Part shown: positions 54,034 through 62,910 of the stretch, piece by piece
Layout of the letters: each line of letters opens with the position of its first letter
Numbering within the stretch: position 1 is the first letter of the stretch
Position numbers and translations under genes: made by a program
Assembly (NCBI GenBank): GCA_035604615.1
Contig: DATNID010000034.1
Span: 1-64,000 of the forward strand
Direction of reading: 5' to 3'
Source: DATJLY01 sp035604615
GTDB lineage: Bacteria; Pseudomonadota; Alphaproteobacteria; ATCC43930; CGMCC-115725
Length of the DNA stretch: 64,000 bases
Notes under the pieces: model-generated
What the model was told of the DNA's origin: nothing
The model's database searches: none
The model's input: the letters and a program-made list of their open reading frames with translations, nothing else

Positions 54034-55788
54034 ATGGCCCCTTTCGAGACACGCAACCGCCAGGCCGATCCCGTAGTCACCGAAATCGTGCGCAACGGCG
54101 TCATCGCCGTGACCGAGGAGATGAAGACCAATCTCATGCGCACCGCCTACAACATGATCATCTATGAATCGCTTGACTTCACCACCGGCCTCTTCACCCC
54201 GAGCGGCGAGACCGTGTCGATCGGCATCGGACTCCCGACCTTCATCCGCGGCATGGCCGAGACCATCAAGGCCGAGCTCCGGCATTTCGGCTCCGACATC
54301 CATCCAGGTGACATCCTGATCACCAACGACGCCTATACCACGGGCAGCCATCTCTTCCACGTCACCTTGACCCTGCCGATTTTCCACAAGCGCGTGCTGG
54401 TCGGGTTCTCGTGCTGCATGGCGCACTGGATCGACATCGGCGGAACGCTCGGCGGCGTCACCACCGACATCTATTCCGAGGGGCTGCAGCTTCCGTTCCT
54501 CAAGCTCTACAAGGGCGGCGTTCCGAACCGGGACGTGATGGACATCATCCGCATGAACGTGCGCATCCCGACGCGCGCGATGGGCGATCTGCGCGCCCAG
54601 GTGACGGCGGTGAAGACCGGCGAGCGCCGCTTCCTCGAGCTGGTCGAGCGTTACGGCCGCGAGCCGGTCGCCGACGCCATCGCCGCGATCATGAACCATT
54701 GCGACGTCAAGGCGCGCGAGCGCACGCTCAGCATCCCGGACGGCACCTACGAGGCCGAATCCTACATGGACGACGACGCGGTCGAGATCGGCAAGCGCGT
54801 CCCGCTACGCGTCAAGGTCGTGGTCGTGGGCGACGCGATGACCATCGACCTTACCGACGTGTCGCAGCAGGTGCGGGGATTCTACAATTCGGGCCTGACG
54901 ACGGGGCTGGGCTGCACCCAGGTCGCCTACAAGTGCATCACCTCGCCGACTGACTATCCGATCAACGACGGCTCGTTCCGCGCCCTCAATTCGATCGTGC
55001 CGCTGGGCCGCGTGGTGAGCGCGGTGCGGCCCGCGCCGATGCGCTGGTGGATGACCTTCCCGATGACCATCATCGACACCGTGTTCAAGGCGCTTGCGCC
55101 GGCCATTCCGGATCGCGTCATCGCCGGCCACCATGCCGATCTCGTCGGCAGCGGCGTCCACGGCATCAATCCCAGGACGCGCGAGTTCTTCTTCGGCGGC
55201 TTCGGTCCCCTGGGCGGCGGCTGGGGCGCCAAGCGCAGCGAGGACGGCGTCTCGGCCACGGTCTGCCTCAACGACGGCGATACGCACAACGCGCCGTCGG
55301 AGCAGGTCGAGACCAAGATCCCGGTCGTGGTCGAACGCTATGCGCTGCTGCCGGATTCAGGCGGCGCCGGCCGCAATCGCGGCGGGCTCGGCGTCGAGCG
55401 CGTGGTGCGGGTGCTCGCGCCCGTCGTCTACAACAGCCAGATCGAGCGCGCCCATTGCAAGCCGTGGGGCCTTGAGGGCGGCCTTGAGGCGACCGGAAAC
55501 TCGATCGCGATCAAGCGCGACGGGCGGTGGAAGACCGACTTCCCCAATGCCAAGGTGTTTCTCGCGGCGTTGAAGCCGGGCGATTCCTATCGCGTGCGCT
55601 CGGGCGGCGGCGGCGGCTATGGGGTGCCGTGGGAGCGGCCGGTGGAGAAGGTGATGCTCGATCTGCGCCAGGGCTATGTCACGGCCGCCAGCGCCGCCGA
55701 GCTCTATGGCGTGGTGGTCGATCCCGAGACGTTGGAGCTCGACCGCGCCGCCACCGAGCGCCGTCGCGCGGAATTGCGCCGGATCTAG
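54034..55788 (+). CDS. hyuB: Hydantoinase B / oxoprolinase subunit
   Basis: A 584-residue HyuB: ADPVVTEIVRNGVIAVTEEMKTNLMRTAYNMIIYES, DILITNDAYTTGSHLFHVTLTLPIF, and the C-terminal GGAGRNRGGLGVERVVR and SGGGGGYGVPWERP. With HyuA it hydrolyses hydantoins or oxoproline with ATP, or forms part of acetone carboxylase-like enzymes. No hyuA lies beside it, which is unusual. It ends against a converging small gene (4-base overlap). Confidence 0.88.
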   Translation: MAPFETRNRQADPVVTEIVRNGVIAVTEEMKTNLMRTAYNMIIYESLDFTTGLFTPSGETVSIGIGLPTFIRGMAETIKAELRHFGSDIHPGDILITNDAYTTGSHLFHVTLTLPIFHKRVLVGFSCCMAHWIDIGGTLGGVTTDIYSEGLQLPFLKLYKGGVPNRDVMDIIRMNVRIPTRAMGDLRAQVTAVKTGERRFLELVERYGREPVADAIAAIMNHCDVKARERTLSIPDGTYEAESYMDDDAVEIGKRVPLRVKVVVVGDAMTIDLTDVSQQVRGFYNSGLTTGLGCTQVAYKCITSPTDYPINDGSFRALNSIVPLGRVVSAVRPAPMRWWMTFPMTIIDTVFKALAPAIPDRVIAGHHADLVGSGVHGINPRTREFFFGGFGPLGGGWGAKRSEDGVSATVCLNDGDTHNAPSEQVETKIPVVVERYALLPDSGGAGRNRGGLGVERVVRVLAPVVYNSQIERAHCKPWGLEGGLEATGNSIAIKRDGRWKTDFPNAKVFLAALKPGDSYRVRSGGGGGYGVPWERPVEKVMLDLRQGYVTAASAAELYGVVVDPETLELDRAATERRRAELRRI

Positions 55789-56027
55789 ATCGCTAGCCGA
55801 TAGAGCACCCGGCCGCAGCTCTCGCAGCTCAGCTCGGCCGGCAGAGCGATGTGAACGAGCGGCGCCGGCTCGGGCGGCGGGTCGAACCCTTCGAGGTCGG
55901 GGAAGATGACGCAGCACGAGCAGCCCGCGCCGTTGGCGCCGGCATCGTAAAGCCGCAGCATCTCCGCGCTCCAGGGCGCGCCGCAGAAGACGCAGAGGGG
56001 CCGCGTCTCCGCCGGCGCGTCGCTCAC
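55785..56027 (-). CDS. Small Cys-rich zinc-ribbon-like protein
   Basis: An 80-residue protein with CVFCGAPW at the N-terminus, GCSCCVIFPDL in the middle and CESCGRVLYRL at the end: seven Cys, two of them in CxxC pairs that could form a zinc ribbon. The start overlaps the stop of the upstream monooxygenase gene (ATGA), so it is translated with it. I do not recognise the family; a reductase partner or metal-site role is possible. Confidence 0.55.
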   Translation of the reverse strand: MSDAPAETRPLCVFCGAPWSAEMLRLYDAGANGAGCSCCVIFPDLEGFDPPPEPAPLVHIALPAELSCESCGRVLYRLAI

Positions 56028-57061
56028 GCCGCCTGCGCCTGGTCGGGATCGAGATGCCGGAGCCGTGGCGCCACCTCCTCCATGAAGAGCCGCATCGAGC
56101 GCGCCCGCTTCTCGCGCGTGGCGTAGTCGCGGCCGGCATGGAACATCAGCACGCCGAACCCGCCGGTTTCTCGGTAGAAATCGAGGATGCGGCGATGGAC
56201 GGTGTCGGGGCTGCCGACGAAGATGTTGGCGGTGTCGACCAGATAATCATAGGTGATGTCGTCGAAGGTGCCACCCTTGGGGATGCGCTCGACCTGGTGG
56301 TGCGGCGTGTTGGCGATCTCCCAGCGGATCGTCTCGGTGTAGGACTCGCGCATGTCGTCGCGCGCCTCCTGATCGGTCTCGGCGACGTAGATGACTCGGG
56401 TCGCGTGCAGGCCGTTGCGGCTGGGCTTGCGGCCGGCGGCGCGGGCTCCGGCGACATAGGCATCGCCGAATCTGTGCAGGCGCTCGATCGGGATGAAGTC
56501 GCCGGTGAGCGGCAGAAGGCCGAGCTTGCCCGCGAGCTCCGCCGACCCGACCGACTGCGCGCAGGCGATGCCGACCGGCGGATGAGGCTTCTGCACCGTG
56601 TCCGGTTTCACCACCATGCCCTTGCCGGTCCAGAACGGCCCGTCGTAATCGACCGGCTCCTTGCTGGTCCACAGCTTGAGGATGAGGTCGATCGAGGCAT
56701 GCATCATGTCGCGCGTCTTGCTGAAATCGAGGCCGCGCTGCTGCATGTTGGTGGGATAGAAGCCGAACCCGACGCCGAGCTGATAGCGCCCGCCGGTGAG
56801 GTGGTCGCAGGCATTGGCCTCGATCGCGACTTGGAGCGGATGATAATAGGCGAGGGGGCGCACCGCCGACCCCAACCGGATTTGCTTGGTCAGGCCCGCC
56901 GCCTTGCAGATGATCAGCTCGGCCGGCGACTGGTGCTCGCTGATCCACGCGACCTGGAAGCCAAGCTGGTCGGCGGTAACGATCTCGAAGATGTCCTCTT
57001 CCCAGGCGTTTCCGATCGTGCGGGTCGGCCGCCGGTTGTTGGAGAAAATGCCGAATTCCAT
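56024..57061 (-). CDS. LLM-class flavin-dependent oxidoreductase
   Basis: A 345-residue luciferase-like monooxygenase. The family pattern includes WISEHQSPAELIICKAAGLTKQIRLGSAV, GGRYQLGVGFGFYPTNMQQRGLDF and YLVDTANIFVGSPDTVHRRI, which places it with bacterial luciferase-like F420/FMN enzymes. Start 57061 has GGGAGAGCGAGG upstream. The following Cys-rich gene overlaps its stop. Substrate unknown. Confidence 0.85.
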   Translation of the reverse strand: MEFGIFSNNRRPTRTIGNAWEEDIFEIVTADQLGFQVAWISEHQSPAELIICKAAGLTKQIRLGSAVRPLAYYHPLQVAIEANACDHLTGGRYQLGVGFGFYPTNMQQRGLDFSKTRDMMHASIDLILKLWTSKEPVDYDGPFWTGKGMVVKPDTVQKPHPPVGIACAQSVGSAELAGKLGLLPLTGDFIPIERLHRFGDAYVAGARAAGRKPSRNGLHATRVIYVAETDQEARDDMRESYTETIRWEIANTPHHQVERIPKGGTFDDITYDYLVDTANIFVGSPDTVHRRILDFYRETGGFGVLMFHAGRDYATREKRARSMRLFMEEVAPRLRHLDPDQAQAA

Positions 57062-57182
57062 GCCTCGCTCTCCCGAAGTCGCGGGCACGAGTTTAGAACG
57101 GCGCGGGACTGCGTGCCATCGTCTCTTGAGCGACGGGTACGCAAGTGGGAGACTGCCCGGCAACTCTAGAGGGGGAAACGCC

Positions 57183-57758
57183 ATGACGCGACTTTTGACG
57201 GCGGCGGCTTTGCTGACGGCGCTGCTGGCGCCAATCCACGCGCGGGAGGCCGTAGCCGCCGGGCCCGCCGACGATCTCGCCGTGCGCAACCACATCACCT
57301 GCTATCCCTTCGGCATCGACGCCATCGGCCGTGGCGATTTCGATGCCGGAATCGCCATTTGGAAGCAGTGCTTCGCCGACGATTACCGCTTCACCGTCAA
57401 TGTCGGGCGCGGCGCGACGGTGTGCCCGGGCGATGCGTGTCCCTTCCCCAAGACCATGAGCAGCGTCGAGATGCGCGCCAATTTCGCGCGCCAGGCGTTC
57501 CAGGCGAGCGGCTTCACCAAGACCTCGCACCACATCACCAACGCGCACATCGTGGTCAAGGACGCGACCCACGCCACCGTGAACGCCTACATCCAGGCCT
57601 GGCACCTGAAGCCGGACGGCTCGATCCTGGCGGCGCCGGGCATCTGGGATCTCGGCCTCGAGAAGAAGCACGGCGCGTGGCGGATCGAGACCGAGACTCT
57701 CACCATCGTCTTCGCCGGCATCCTGCAATCGCCGGCGCCCCCCGCCGCCGCGAAGTGA
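57183..57758 (+). CDS. Secreted NTF2/SnoaL-like protein
   Basis: A 191-residue protein with signal peptide 1-26 (ending AVAAG). The mature part, HITCYPFGIDAIGRGDFDAGIAIWKQCFADDYRFTVNVGRGA and the later HITNAHIVVKDATHATVNAYIQAWHL, has the cone-shaped NTF2 fold seen in SnoaL-like polyketide cyclases. Three Cys in the mature part may form a disulfide in the periplasm. AGAGGGGGA precedes ATG 57183. Role unknown. Confidence 0.7.
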   Translation: MTRLLTAAALLTALLAPIHAREAVAAGPADDLAVRNHITCYPFGIDAIGRGDFDAGIAIWKQCFADDYRFTVNVGRGATVCPGDACPFPKTMSSVEMRANFARQAFQASGFTKTSHHITNAHIVVKDATHATVNAYIQAWHLKPDGSILAAPGIWDLGLEKKHGAWRIETETLTIVFAGILQSPAPPAAAK

Positions 57759-57767
57759 GGAGCGGTT

Positions 57768-59783
57768 TCACCCGTGCGCGGCGAGCGTCGATGCGTTGTC
57801 GTGTTGCGCCGTCCATGAGCTAGTGACGCTGCCGACCACGGCGCCTTGGCCGACGCTTCCGGAGGCGTTCATCTGCCATTCCGCCACAGCGCCCGACACG
57901 TTTTGCCACAACAGGTCGGCGCGGCCGTCACCGTTGTAGTCGCCGACGCCCACCAGCGACCAGGTTGGATCAACCGGGCCGAAGGTCTGCGTCGACGCGA
58001 TGCCGCCGCTGCCGTTCATCTGCCACTCGGCGACCGTCCCGCCGTTCTGCCATATTAGGTCGGCCGTGCCGTCGCCATTGACGTCGCCGACCCCGACGAT
58101 CGACCAGGCTGTCGGCACCGGGCCGAACGTGTCGGTCGAAGCGACGCCGCCCGCTCCGTTCATCAGCCATTCCGCAACGGTGCCATCGCTGTTGCGCCAC
58201 ACGATGTCCGAGCGTCCGTCGCCGTTCAAGTCGCCAATCCCGGCGATCGCCCAGCTCAAAGGCACCTGCCCGAGGACTTGGGTCGAAGCGATGCCGCCGC
58301 TGTTGTTCATCTGCCACTCAGCGACCGTGCCATCGGTGTTCCGCCACAGTAGGTCTGCGCTGCCGTCGCCGTTGAAATCGCCGACCCCCACGATCGACCA
58401 GCTCGTCGGCACCGGCCCAAACGTCTGGGTCGACGCAACGCCGCCACTGCCGTTCATCTGCCACTCCGCAACAGTGCCATCACTGTTGCGCCACAGGATG
58501 TCGGCGCGCCCGTCGCCGTTCACATCGCCAACCCCCGCGACAGTCCAGCTCGTCGGCACTTGCCCGAAGGTCAAGCCCGCGGCGACCCCGCCGCTGTTGT
58601 TCATCTGCCACTCGGCGATCGTGCCATCCGTGTTCCGCCAAAGGATGTCGGATTCCGCCGCGCCTTCGAGGCTGGTCGAAGAAAGATTGGCACCGATGGT
58701 CTCGTTCGCGAATTGCAGCGACGCGACGCCGCTCAGCGTGTCGGTCCCGTCGAGCGAGCCGGAGCGGTTGTCGGTGATCGTCAGCGTCGCCGCGCCCGTG
58801 CGCGCGATCGTGTAGTCAGCACGCGGGCCCGAGTAGACCGCGCTGTCGTGACCGGAGTTGCCCGCGATGATGTCGTTGCCGCCGCCGCCCTCGAAAAGCT
58901 CGGCGGCAGTGTCACCGGTGAGGCTGTCGTCCGCATCGCTGCCGATCACGCTGGACAGGGCCAAGTTGCTGCTGTGAGTGATCGGACTGTCGCCCAGAAC
59001 GCCGATGCTGCCGCCGGCGCGCGCATCGATCACGACGCCGGAGCCCGATGCCGATGCATCTACGGACGAGACATCGCCGAGCACAAGATCGACGAGGCTC
59101 GTCGAGGTCGTCGCATCCGTGAGCGCCGAATATTCGATTGAACCGTTGTTAAGGTTTCCGACGGACGCGGCGCCGTCGTCGATTTGAATGCCGGACACCG
59201 TCCCATTCGGAAAGGTGAACGGCACACCGAAGAGTTGGTAGGAAATGAAGGCGCTGGACACCGAGGTCGGGAGGGATCCCGTTTCGAACACCGTAAAGTC
59301 GCCGAAACTGAGTGAAATTCCTCCAGGCGACAGTATGTATGTGCCGATCGTGGTTCCGTTGAGGACTTGCGAGAAATCATTGACGTTGCCGGTCTGGGCC
59401 GGATTGAAGCTGTCGAGGGCCTCGATGCTGTTCGCGTCGGTTGGCAGGTCGCTGCCGGTGAAATTGACGACGCCGGTGTTGACGCCATCGAAAGTCGTGA
59501 TGCTGTAAATCGTCGATGAAAACGTGGAGTCCCAAATCTCTTGCCCGTCGTGGTAGAAAAGAAGGTTGGAGATGGTCGGATCAGGAGAGGAGCCGAAACC
59601 GCTCCCGAATACGACTTCGGTGAACTGCCCGTCCAGCGAAACCTGATTGAGCTCGGTCGCGCTTTCGGAGGTTGGCGTGTAATTTTCCGAGAGCGCCTGA
59701 TCAACAAGCGCCGCATTCGGCAACGGCCGCGGGGTGAATTCCGCAGTGAGGAAAGCGGAAATGTCGCCGAAGGAAGGTCCCAA
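57768..59783 (-). CDS. FG-GAP/VCBS-type repeat protein with RTX-like segment
   Basis: A 671-residue acidic protein without an N-terminal signal. Residues about 1-260 are Ser/Thr/Asn-rich and unplaced; around 270-350 is an RTX-like stretch (GDTAAELFEGGGGNDIIAGNSGHD and LDGTDTLSGVASLQFAN); the C-terminal part is six 49-residue repeats with a GDVNGDGRADILWRN core that binds Ca2+ in FG-GAP/VCBS proteins. Type I secretion is plausible but no exporter is near. The only start in frame is TTG 59783 without a ribosome binding site; a stop lies 13 codons upstream, so the N-terminus may be missing. Confidence 0.7.
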   Translation of the reverse strand: MGPSFGDISAFLTAEFTPRPLPNAALVDQALSENYTPTSESATELNQVSLDGQFTEVVFGSGFGSSPDPTISNLLFYHDGQEIWDSTFSSTIYSITTFDGVNTGVVNFTGSDLPTDANSIEALDSFNPAQTGNVNDFSQVLNGTTIGTYILSPGGISLSFGDFTVFETGSLPTSVSSAFISYQLFGVPFTFPNGTVSGIQIDDGAASVGNLNNGSIEYSALTDATTSTSLVDLVLGDVSSVDASASGSGVVIDARAGGSIGVLGDSPITHSSNLALSSVIGSDADDSLTGDTAAELFEGGGGNDIIAGNSGHDSAVYSGPRADYTIARTGAATLTITDNRSGSLDGTDTLSGVASLQFANETIGANLSSTSLEGAAESDILWRNTDGTIAEWQMNNSGGVAAGLTFGQVPTSWTVAGVGDVNGDGRADILWRNSDGTVAEWQMNGSGGVASTQTFGPVPTSWSIVGVGDFNGDGSADLLWRNTDGTVAEWQMNNSGGIASTQVLGQVPLSWAIAGIGDLNGDGRSDIVWRNSDGTVAEWLMNGAGGVASTDTFGPVPTAWSIVGVGDVNGDGTADLIWQNGGTVAEWQMNGSGGIASTQTFGPVDPTWSLVGVGDYNGDGRADLLWQNVSGAVAEWQMNASGSVGQGAVVGSVTSSWTAQHDNASTLAAHG
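57790..58650 (-). repeat. Six tandem 147-bp coding repeats
   Basis: The DNA encoding the C-terminal repeats is nearly identical between units (GTTCATCTGCCACTC recurs with few changes), with a period of 147 bases. Protein units run from ILWRN to the next ILWRN. High DNA identity suggests recent unit duplication or ongoing conversion. Boundaries are approximate. Confidence 0.75.
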
Positions 59784-60023
59784 ATTGAGAGTTGCGCCTA
59801 TAGCGTCGCCGCCGAAACTTTAACTTCCCTTTATTTGAATAATGTCATCAATGCTGAGGCAAATAAACAAGCTGGGACGGCAACGGTGCTGCAGTCGCGC
59901 AATACCATCAGTTTCAGCACCGGCGTGTCCGACGCCGGCGTGAAGCTGCGGCCGATGGGTCGGTCGACGCGTTAGGAGAGGCGCTGCCCCATGGCCGGCG
60001 CCGCGCGGCGGAGGCTCTCGCTC

Positions 60024-60701
60024 TTATGAAGCTGGCGCGGCGATGCCGGCGATCACCGCTGCGGCCGGCGCGGTCCAGCCGACGATGCCGCCCTGCGCCC
60101 GCACCATTTCCAGCGTCGCCTCCTTGAAGGCCGGGAAATAGCTCTCGGTCGCGTCTTCGACGAGGAGGCATTCATAGCCGCGGTCGTTGGCCTCGCGCAT
60201 CGTCGTCTGGACGCAGACTTCGGTGGTGACGCCGCAGATCACGAGATGGGAAATGCCCGATGCCTTGAGCCGCTCGTCGAGGCCGGTGGCGTGGAATGCC
60301 CCCTTGCCGGGCTTGACGATCACCAGCTCCCCGGCCAGCGGCGCGAGTTCCGGCACGATGTCATTGCCGGGCTCGCCCGCGATCAGGATGCGACCCATCG
60401 GTCCGGGCTCTCCGATCCGTGGCGAATACTTGCCGCGCGCGCGCTTCGCCGGCGGGCAATCCGACAGATCGGCGCGGTGCGCTTCCTTGGTGTGGATGAC
60501 CGCCAGGCCGGCGCCGCGGAAGGCATCGAGCAGGCGCCGCACCACCGGCACGATGGCCTGGAGCTTGGTCACGTCGTTGCCGAGCGCCGCGCCGAAGCCG
60601 CCGGGCTCGACGAAATCGCGCTGCATGTCGATGATCAGGAGCGTGGTCGCCGCGGGTTCGAATTCGTAAGCATAGGGCAGCGCGTCTCGGATGCTGCGCA
60701 T
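60024..60701 (-). CDS. Isochorismatase-fold cysteine hydrolase
   Basis: A 225-residue hydrolase with the catalytic triad Asp (LLIIDMQRDF), Lys (VIVKPGKGAF) and Cys (ICGVTTEVCVQTT). It shares long stretches with the biuret hydrolase at 62220 (GDPGPCGRIL/GEPGPMGRIL region, TTMREANDRG, ECLL), so the two are paralogues. It may act on the same or a related amide. It ends the uptake operon, five bases downstream of the ATPase gene. Confidence 0.82.
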   Translation of the reverse strand: MRSIRDALPYAYEFEPAATTLLIIDMQRDFVEPGGFGAALGNDVTKLQAIVPVVRRLLDAFRGAGLAVIHTKEAHRADLSDCPPAKRARGKYSPRIGEPGPMGRILIAGEPGNDIVPELAPLAGELVIVKPGKGAFHATGLDERLKASGISHLVICGVTTEVCVQTTMREANDRGYECLLVEDATESYFPAFKEATLEMVRAQGGIVGWTAPAAAVIAGIAAPAS

Positions 60702-60705
60702 CGTC

Positions 60706-62220
60706 TCAATGCCCTGCCATGTAGCGCCCGATCGCGGTGCGGTCGGTTCCCGCGGCCGGCGTCTCGTGCACGAGGCAGCCGTTGAACATCACGACGATAC
60801 GGTCGGACAGCTCCAGCAACTCGTCCAGATCCTCGCTGACCAACAAGATCGCCGCACCGCGGTTGCGCGCGTCCATGAGCTGGGCGCGAATCTCGGCGAC
60901 GGCGCCCATGTCGAGCCCGAAGCACGGGTTGGCGACAGCCAGGACCTCGGCATTGCCGCCGAGCTCGCGCGCCAGAACGCAGCGCTGGACATTGCCGCCA
61001 GACAGCGTGCTGATGGGCGCGTCGAGCGAGGCGGTCTTGATGCGATAACGCTCGACGAGCTTGGCAGCGGCATCGCGCACCGGGCCGGGATTGAGCCACC
61101 ATCCGCCGGCGGCGAAGGGCGGACGGTCGAATTCGCGCATGACCAGGTTCGCCGCGACGCTCATGCGCGCGACGCACGCGTTGCGCAGCGGCTCTTCCGG
61201 CAGGCAAGCGAACTGCTCGTCGCGCATCTCCTCGCGGCGCGCGCGATAAGGCCTGCCGTGAACCCGGATCGCGCCGCCCGACAAGGGGCGCTGGCCGCTG
61301 AGCGCTTCGACCAGTTCGCGCTGTCCGTTGCCCGAGACGCCCGCGACGCCGACGATCTCGCCCGAGCGGATGCGCAGCGTCGCCTCCTGCACCGCTTGCA
61401 TCCCGCGGTCGTTGTCGGCGCAGAGCCGATCGATCTCCAGCGCAACGTCCCCGCTGCGGCCGCTCCGTCCCGCCAGCGGCCGGATTTCGGTATTGCCGAG
61501 CATCATCCGCGCACAATCGTCGGGGCCGATTTCGCCGACCTTGCCGCCGCCGACGGCGCGGCCGCGGCGCAGCACGCTGACCTCGTCGGCGAAGGCCATG
61601 ACCTCGCGCAGCTTGTGGGTGATCATCAGGACCGTGAGGCGGCCGTCGTGCGTCATGCTCTTGAGGAGGCCCAGGATCTCGTCGGCTTCGCCCGGCGTCA
61701 GCACCGATGTCGGCTCGTCCAGGATGAGGAATTGGCGTCCCAGATAAAGCTGCTTCAGGATTTCGGATTTCTGCTTTTCGCCGGCGCTGAGCGCGCTCGC
61801 CGGAACGTCGAGCGGTACGCGGAATGGCATGTTTGCGAAAAACGCTTCGAGCGCGTCGAGCTCGTCGCGCCAGCGCACGATACCCGGCAAATGCGAGCGG
61901 CCGAGCACGAAATTCTCGGCAACGGTCATGCTGGGGACGAGGGTGAAGTGCTGATAGACCATGCCGAGTCCGAGATCGTGCGCGGCGCGCGGGCTGTCGA
62001 AGGCGTGCTGCCGGTCGCCGACGATGACCTCGCCCTCGTCGGCCCGGTAATAGCCCATGATGCACTTGACCAGCGTGCTCTTGCCGGCGCCGTTCTCGCC
62101 GAGGAGCGCGTGCAGGCTGCCGGCCCGGACCCGGATCGAGACCTGGTCGAGCGCGACGAAGTCGCCGAAACGCTTGGTCATGCCGACGGTCTCGATGCCA
62201 AAAGTGCCGGCGGCGGCCAT
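60706..62220 (-). CDS. ABC transporter ATP-binding protein, double ABC (nucleoside/BmpA type)
   Basis: A 504-residue protein with two nucleotide-binding domains, as in ABC importers for nucleosides or sugars. The first has GENGAGKSTLVKC, SALSAGEKQKSEILKQL and FLILDEPTSVLTP; the second GVSGNGQRELVEALSGQ and ISTLSGGNVQRCVLARELGG. The second domain's Walker A (GVSGNGQR) lacks the Lys, typical of this family. Start 62220 overlaps the biuH stop. It partners the two permeases upstream. Confidence 0.9.
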   Translation of the reverse strand: MAAAGTFGIETVGMTKRFGDFVALDQVSIRVRAGSLHALLGENGAGKSTLVKCIMGYYRADEGEVIVGDRQHAFDSPRAAHDLGLGMVYQHFTLVPSMTVAENFVLGRSHLPGIVRWRDELDALEAFFANMPFRVPLDVPASALSAGEKQKSEILKQLYLGRQFLILDEPTSVLTPGEADEILGLLKSMTHDGRLTVLMITHKLREVMAFADEVSVLRRGRAVGGGKVGEIGPDDCARMMLGNTEIRPLAGRSGRSGDVALEIDRLCADNDRGMQAVQEATLRIRSGEIVGVAGVSGNGQRELVEALSGQRPLSGGAIRVHGRPYRARREEMRDEQFACLPEEPLRNACVARMSVAANLVMREFDRPPFAAGGWWLNPGPVRDAAAKLVERYRIKTASLDAPISTLSGGNVQRCVLARELGGNAEVLAVANPCFGLDMGAVAEIRAQLMDARNRGAAILLVSEDLDELLELSDRIVVMFNGCLVHETPAAGTDRTAIGRYMAGH

Positions 62221-62903
62221 CAGCCGAGCGCCTCGAGAAATGTATTCGCATCCGAGACCGCGCCGAACACGCCGCCCTGCATGGTGATCATCTTGATCGC
62301 ATGGTCGTGATTGGCCTTGTCGGTCGCGCCGCAGCAATCCTTCAGCAGCAGGCATTCGAAGCCGCGGTCGTTCGCCTCGCGCATGGTGGTGTGGACGCAG
62401 ACATCGGTGGTGATGCCGGTGAGCACCAGGTTGGCGATGCCCTTGAGCCGCAGGATCAGCTCGAGATCGGTGGCGCAGAACGAGCCCTTGCCCGGCTTGT
62501 CGATGATCGGCTCGCCGGCGCGAGGCGCGAGTTCGGGAATGATGTCCCAGCCTTGCTCGCCGCGCACCAGGATGCGGCCGCACGGTCCCGGATCGCCGAT
62601 GCCGGCGCCGATCCGGCGCGAGCGCCAGCGCTTGTTGGCGGGCAGGTCGGCGAGGTCGGGGCGATGGCCCTCGCGCGTGTGGAAGACATGGAATCCCCCC
62701 GCCCGCATCGCCGCCAGCACCCGGCCGATGGGGCCGATCGGCGCGCGCGTCAGCGACAGATCGTAGCCCATCCGGTCGACATAGCCGCCGATGCCGCAGA
62801 AATCGGTCTGCATGTCGATGATCACGAGCGCGGTGTTCTCCGGCATCAAGTCGCCGTTGTAGGGCCAGGGATAGGGATCGGCGGGGACGAAGCGCTCGGT
62901 CAT
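62220..62903 (-). CDS. biuH: Biuret amidohydrolase
   Basis: A 227-residue isochorismatase-fold enzyme hydrolysing biuret to allophanate and ammonia. The sequence follows the Rhizobium biuret hydrolase almost throughout as I recall it: DPYPWPYNG, IIDMQTDFCGIGGYVDRMGYDLSL, PDLADLPANKRWRS and KPGKGSFCATDLEL, with catalytic Asp, Lys and Cys (GITTDVCVHTT). ATG 62903 has AAGTAGG upstream. It lies between permease and ATPase genes, so the importer probably brings in biuret or a related N-rich compound. No allophanate hydrolase is in the window. Confidence 0.82.
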   Translation of the reverse strand: MTERFVPADPYPWPYNGDLMPENTALVIIDMQTDFCGIGGYVDRMGYDLSLTRAPIGPIGRVLAAMRAGGFHVFHTREGHRPDLADLPANKRWRSRRIGAGIGDPGPCGRILVRGEQGWDIIPELAPRAGEPIIDKPGKGSFCATDLELILRLKGIANLVLTGITTDVCVHTTMREANDRGFECLLLKDCCGATDKANHDHAIKMITMQGGVFGAVSDANTFLEALG

Positions 62904-62910
62904 GGCGCGC

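Noticed and set aside
57790..58650. Possible CRISPR array (evenly spaced repeats)
   Set aside because: The 147-bp period encodes in-frame protein repeats; there are no short unique spacers and no cas genes.
59541..59975. Plus-strand open frame of 144 codons upstream of the hydrolase
   Set aside because: Mostly antisense to the repeat protein; no ribosome binding site or motif.
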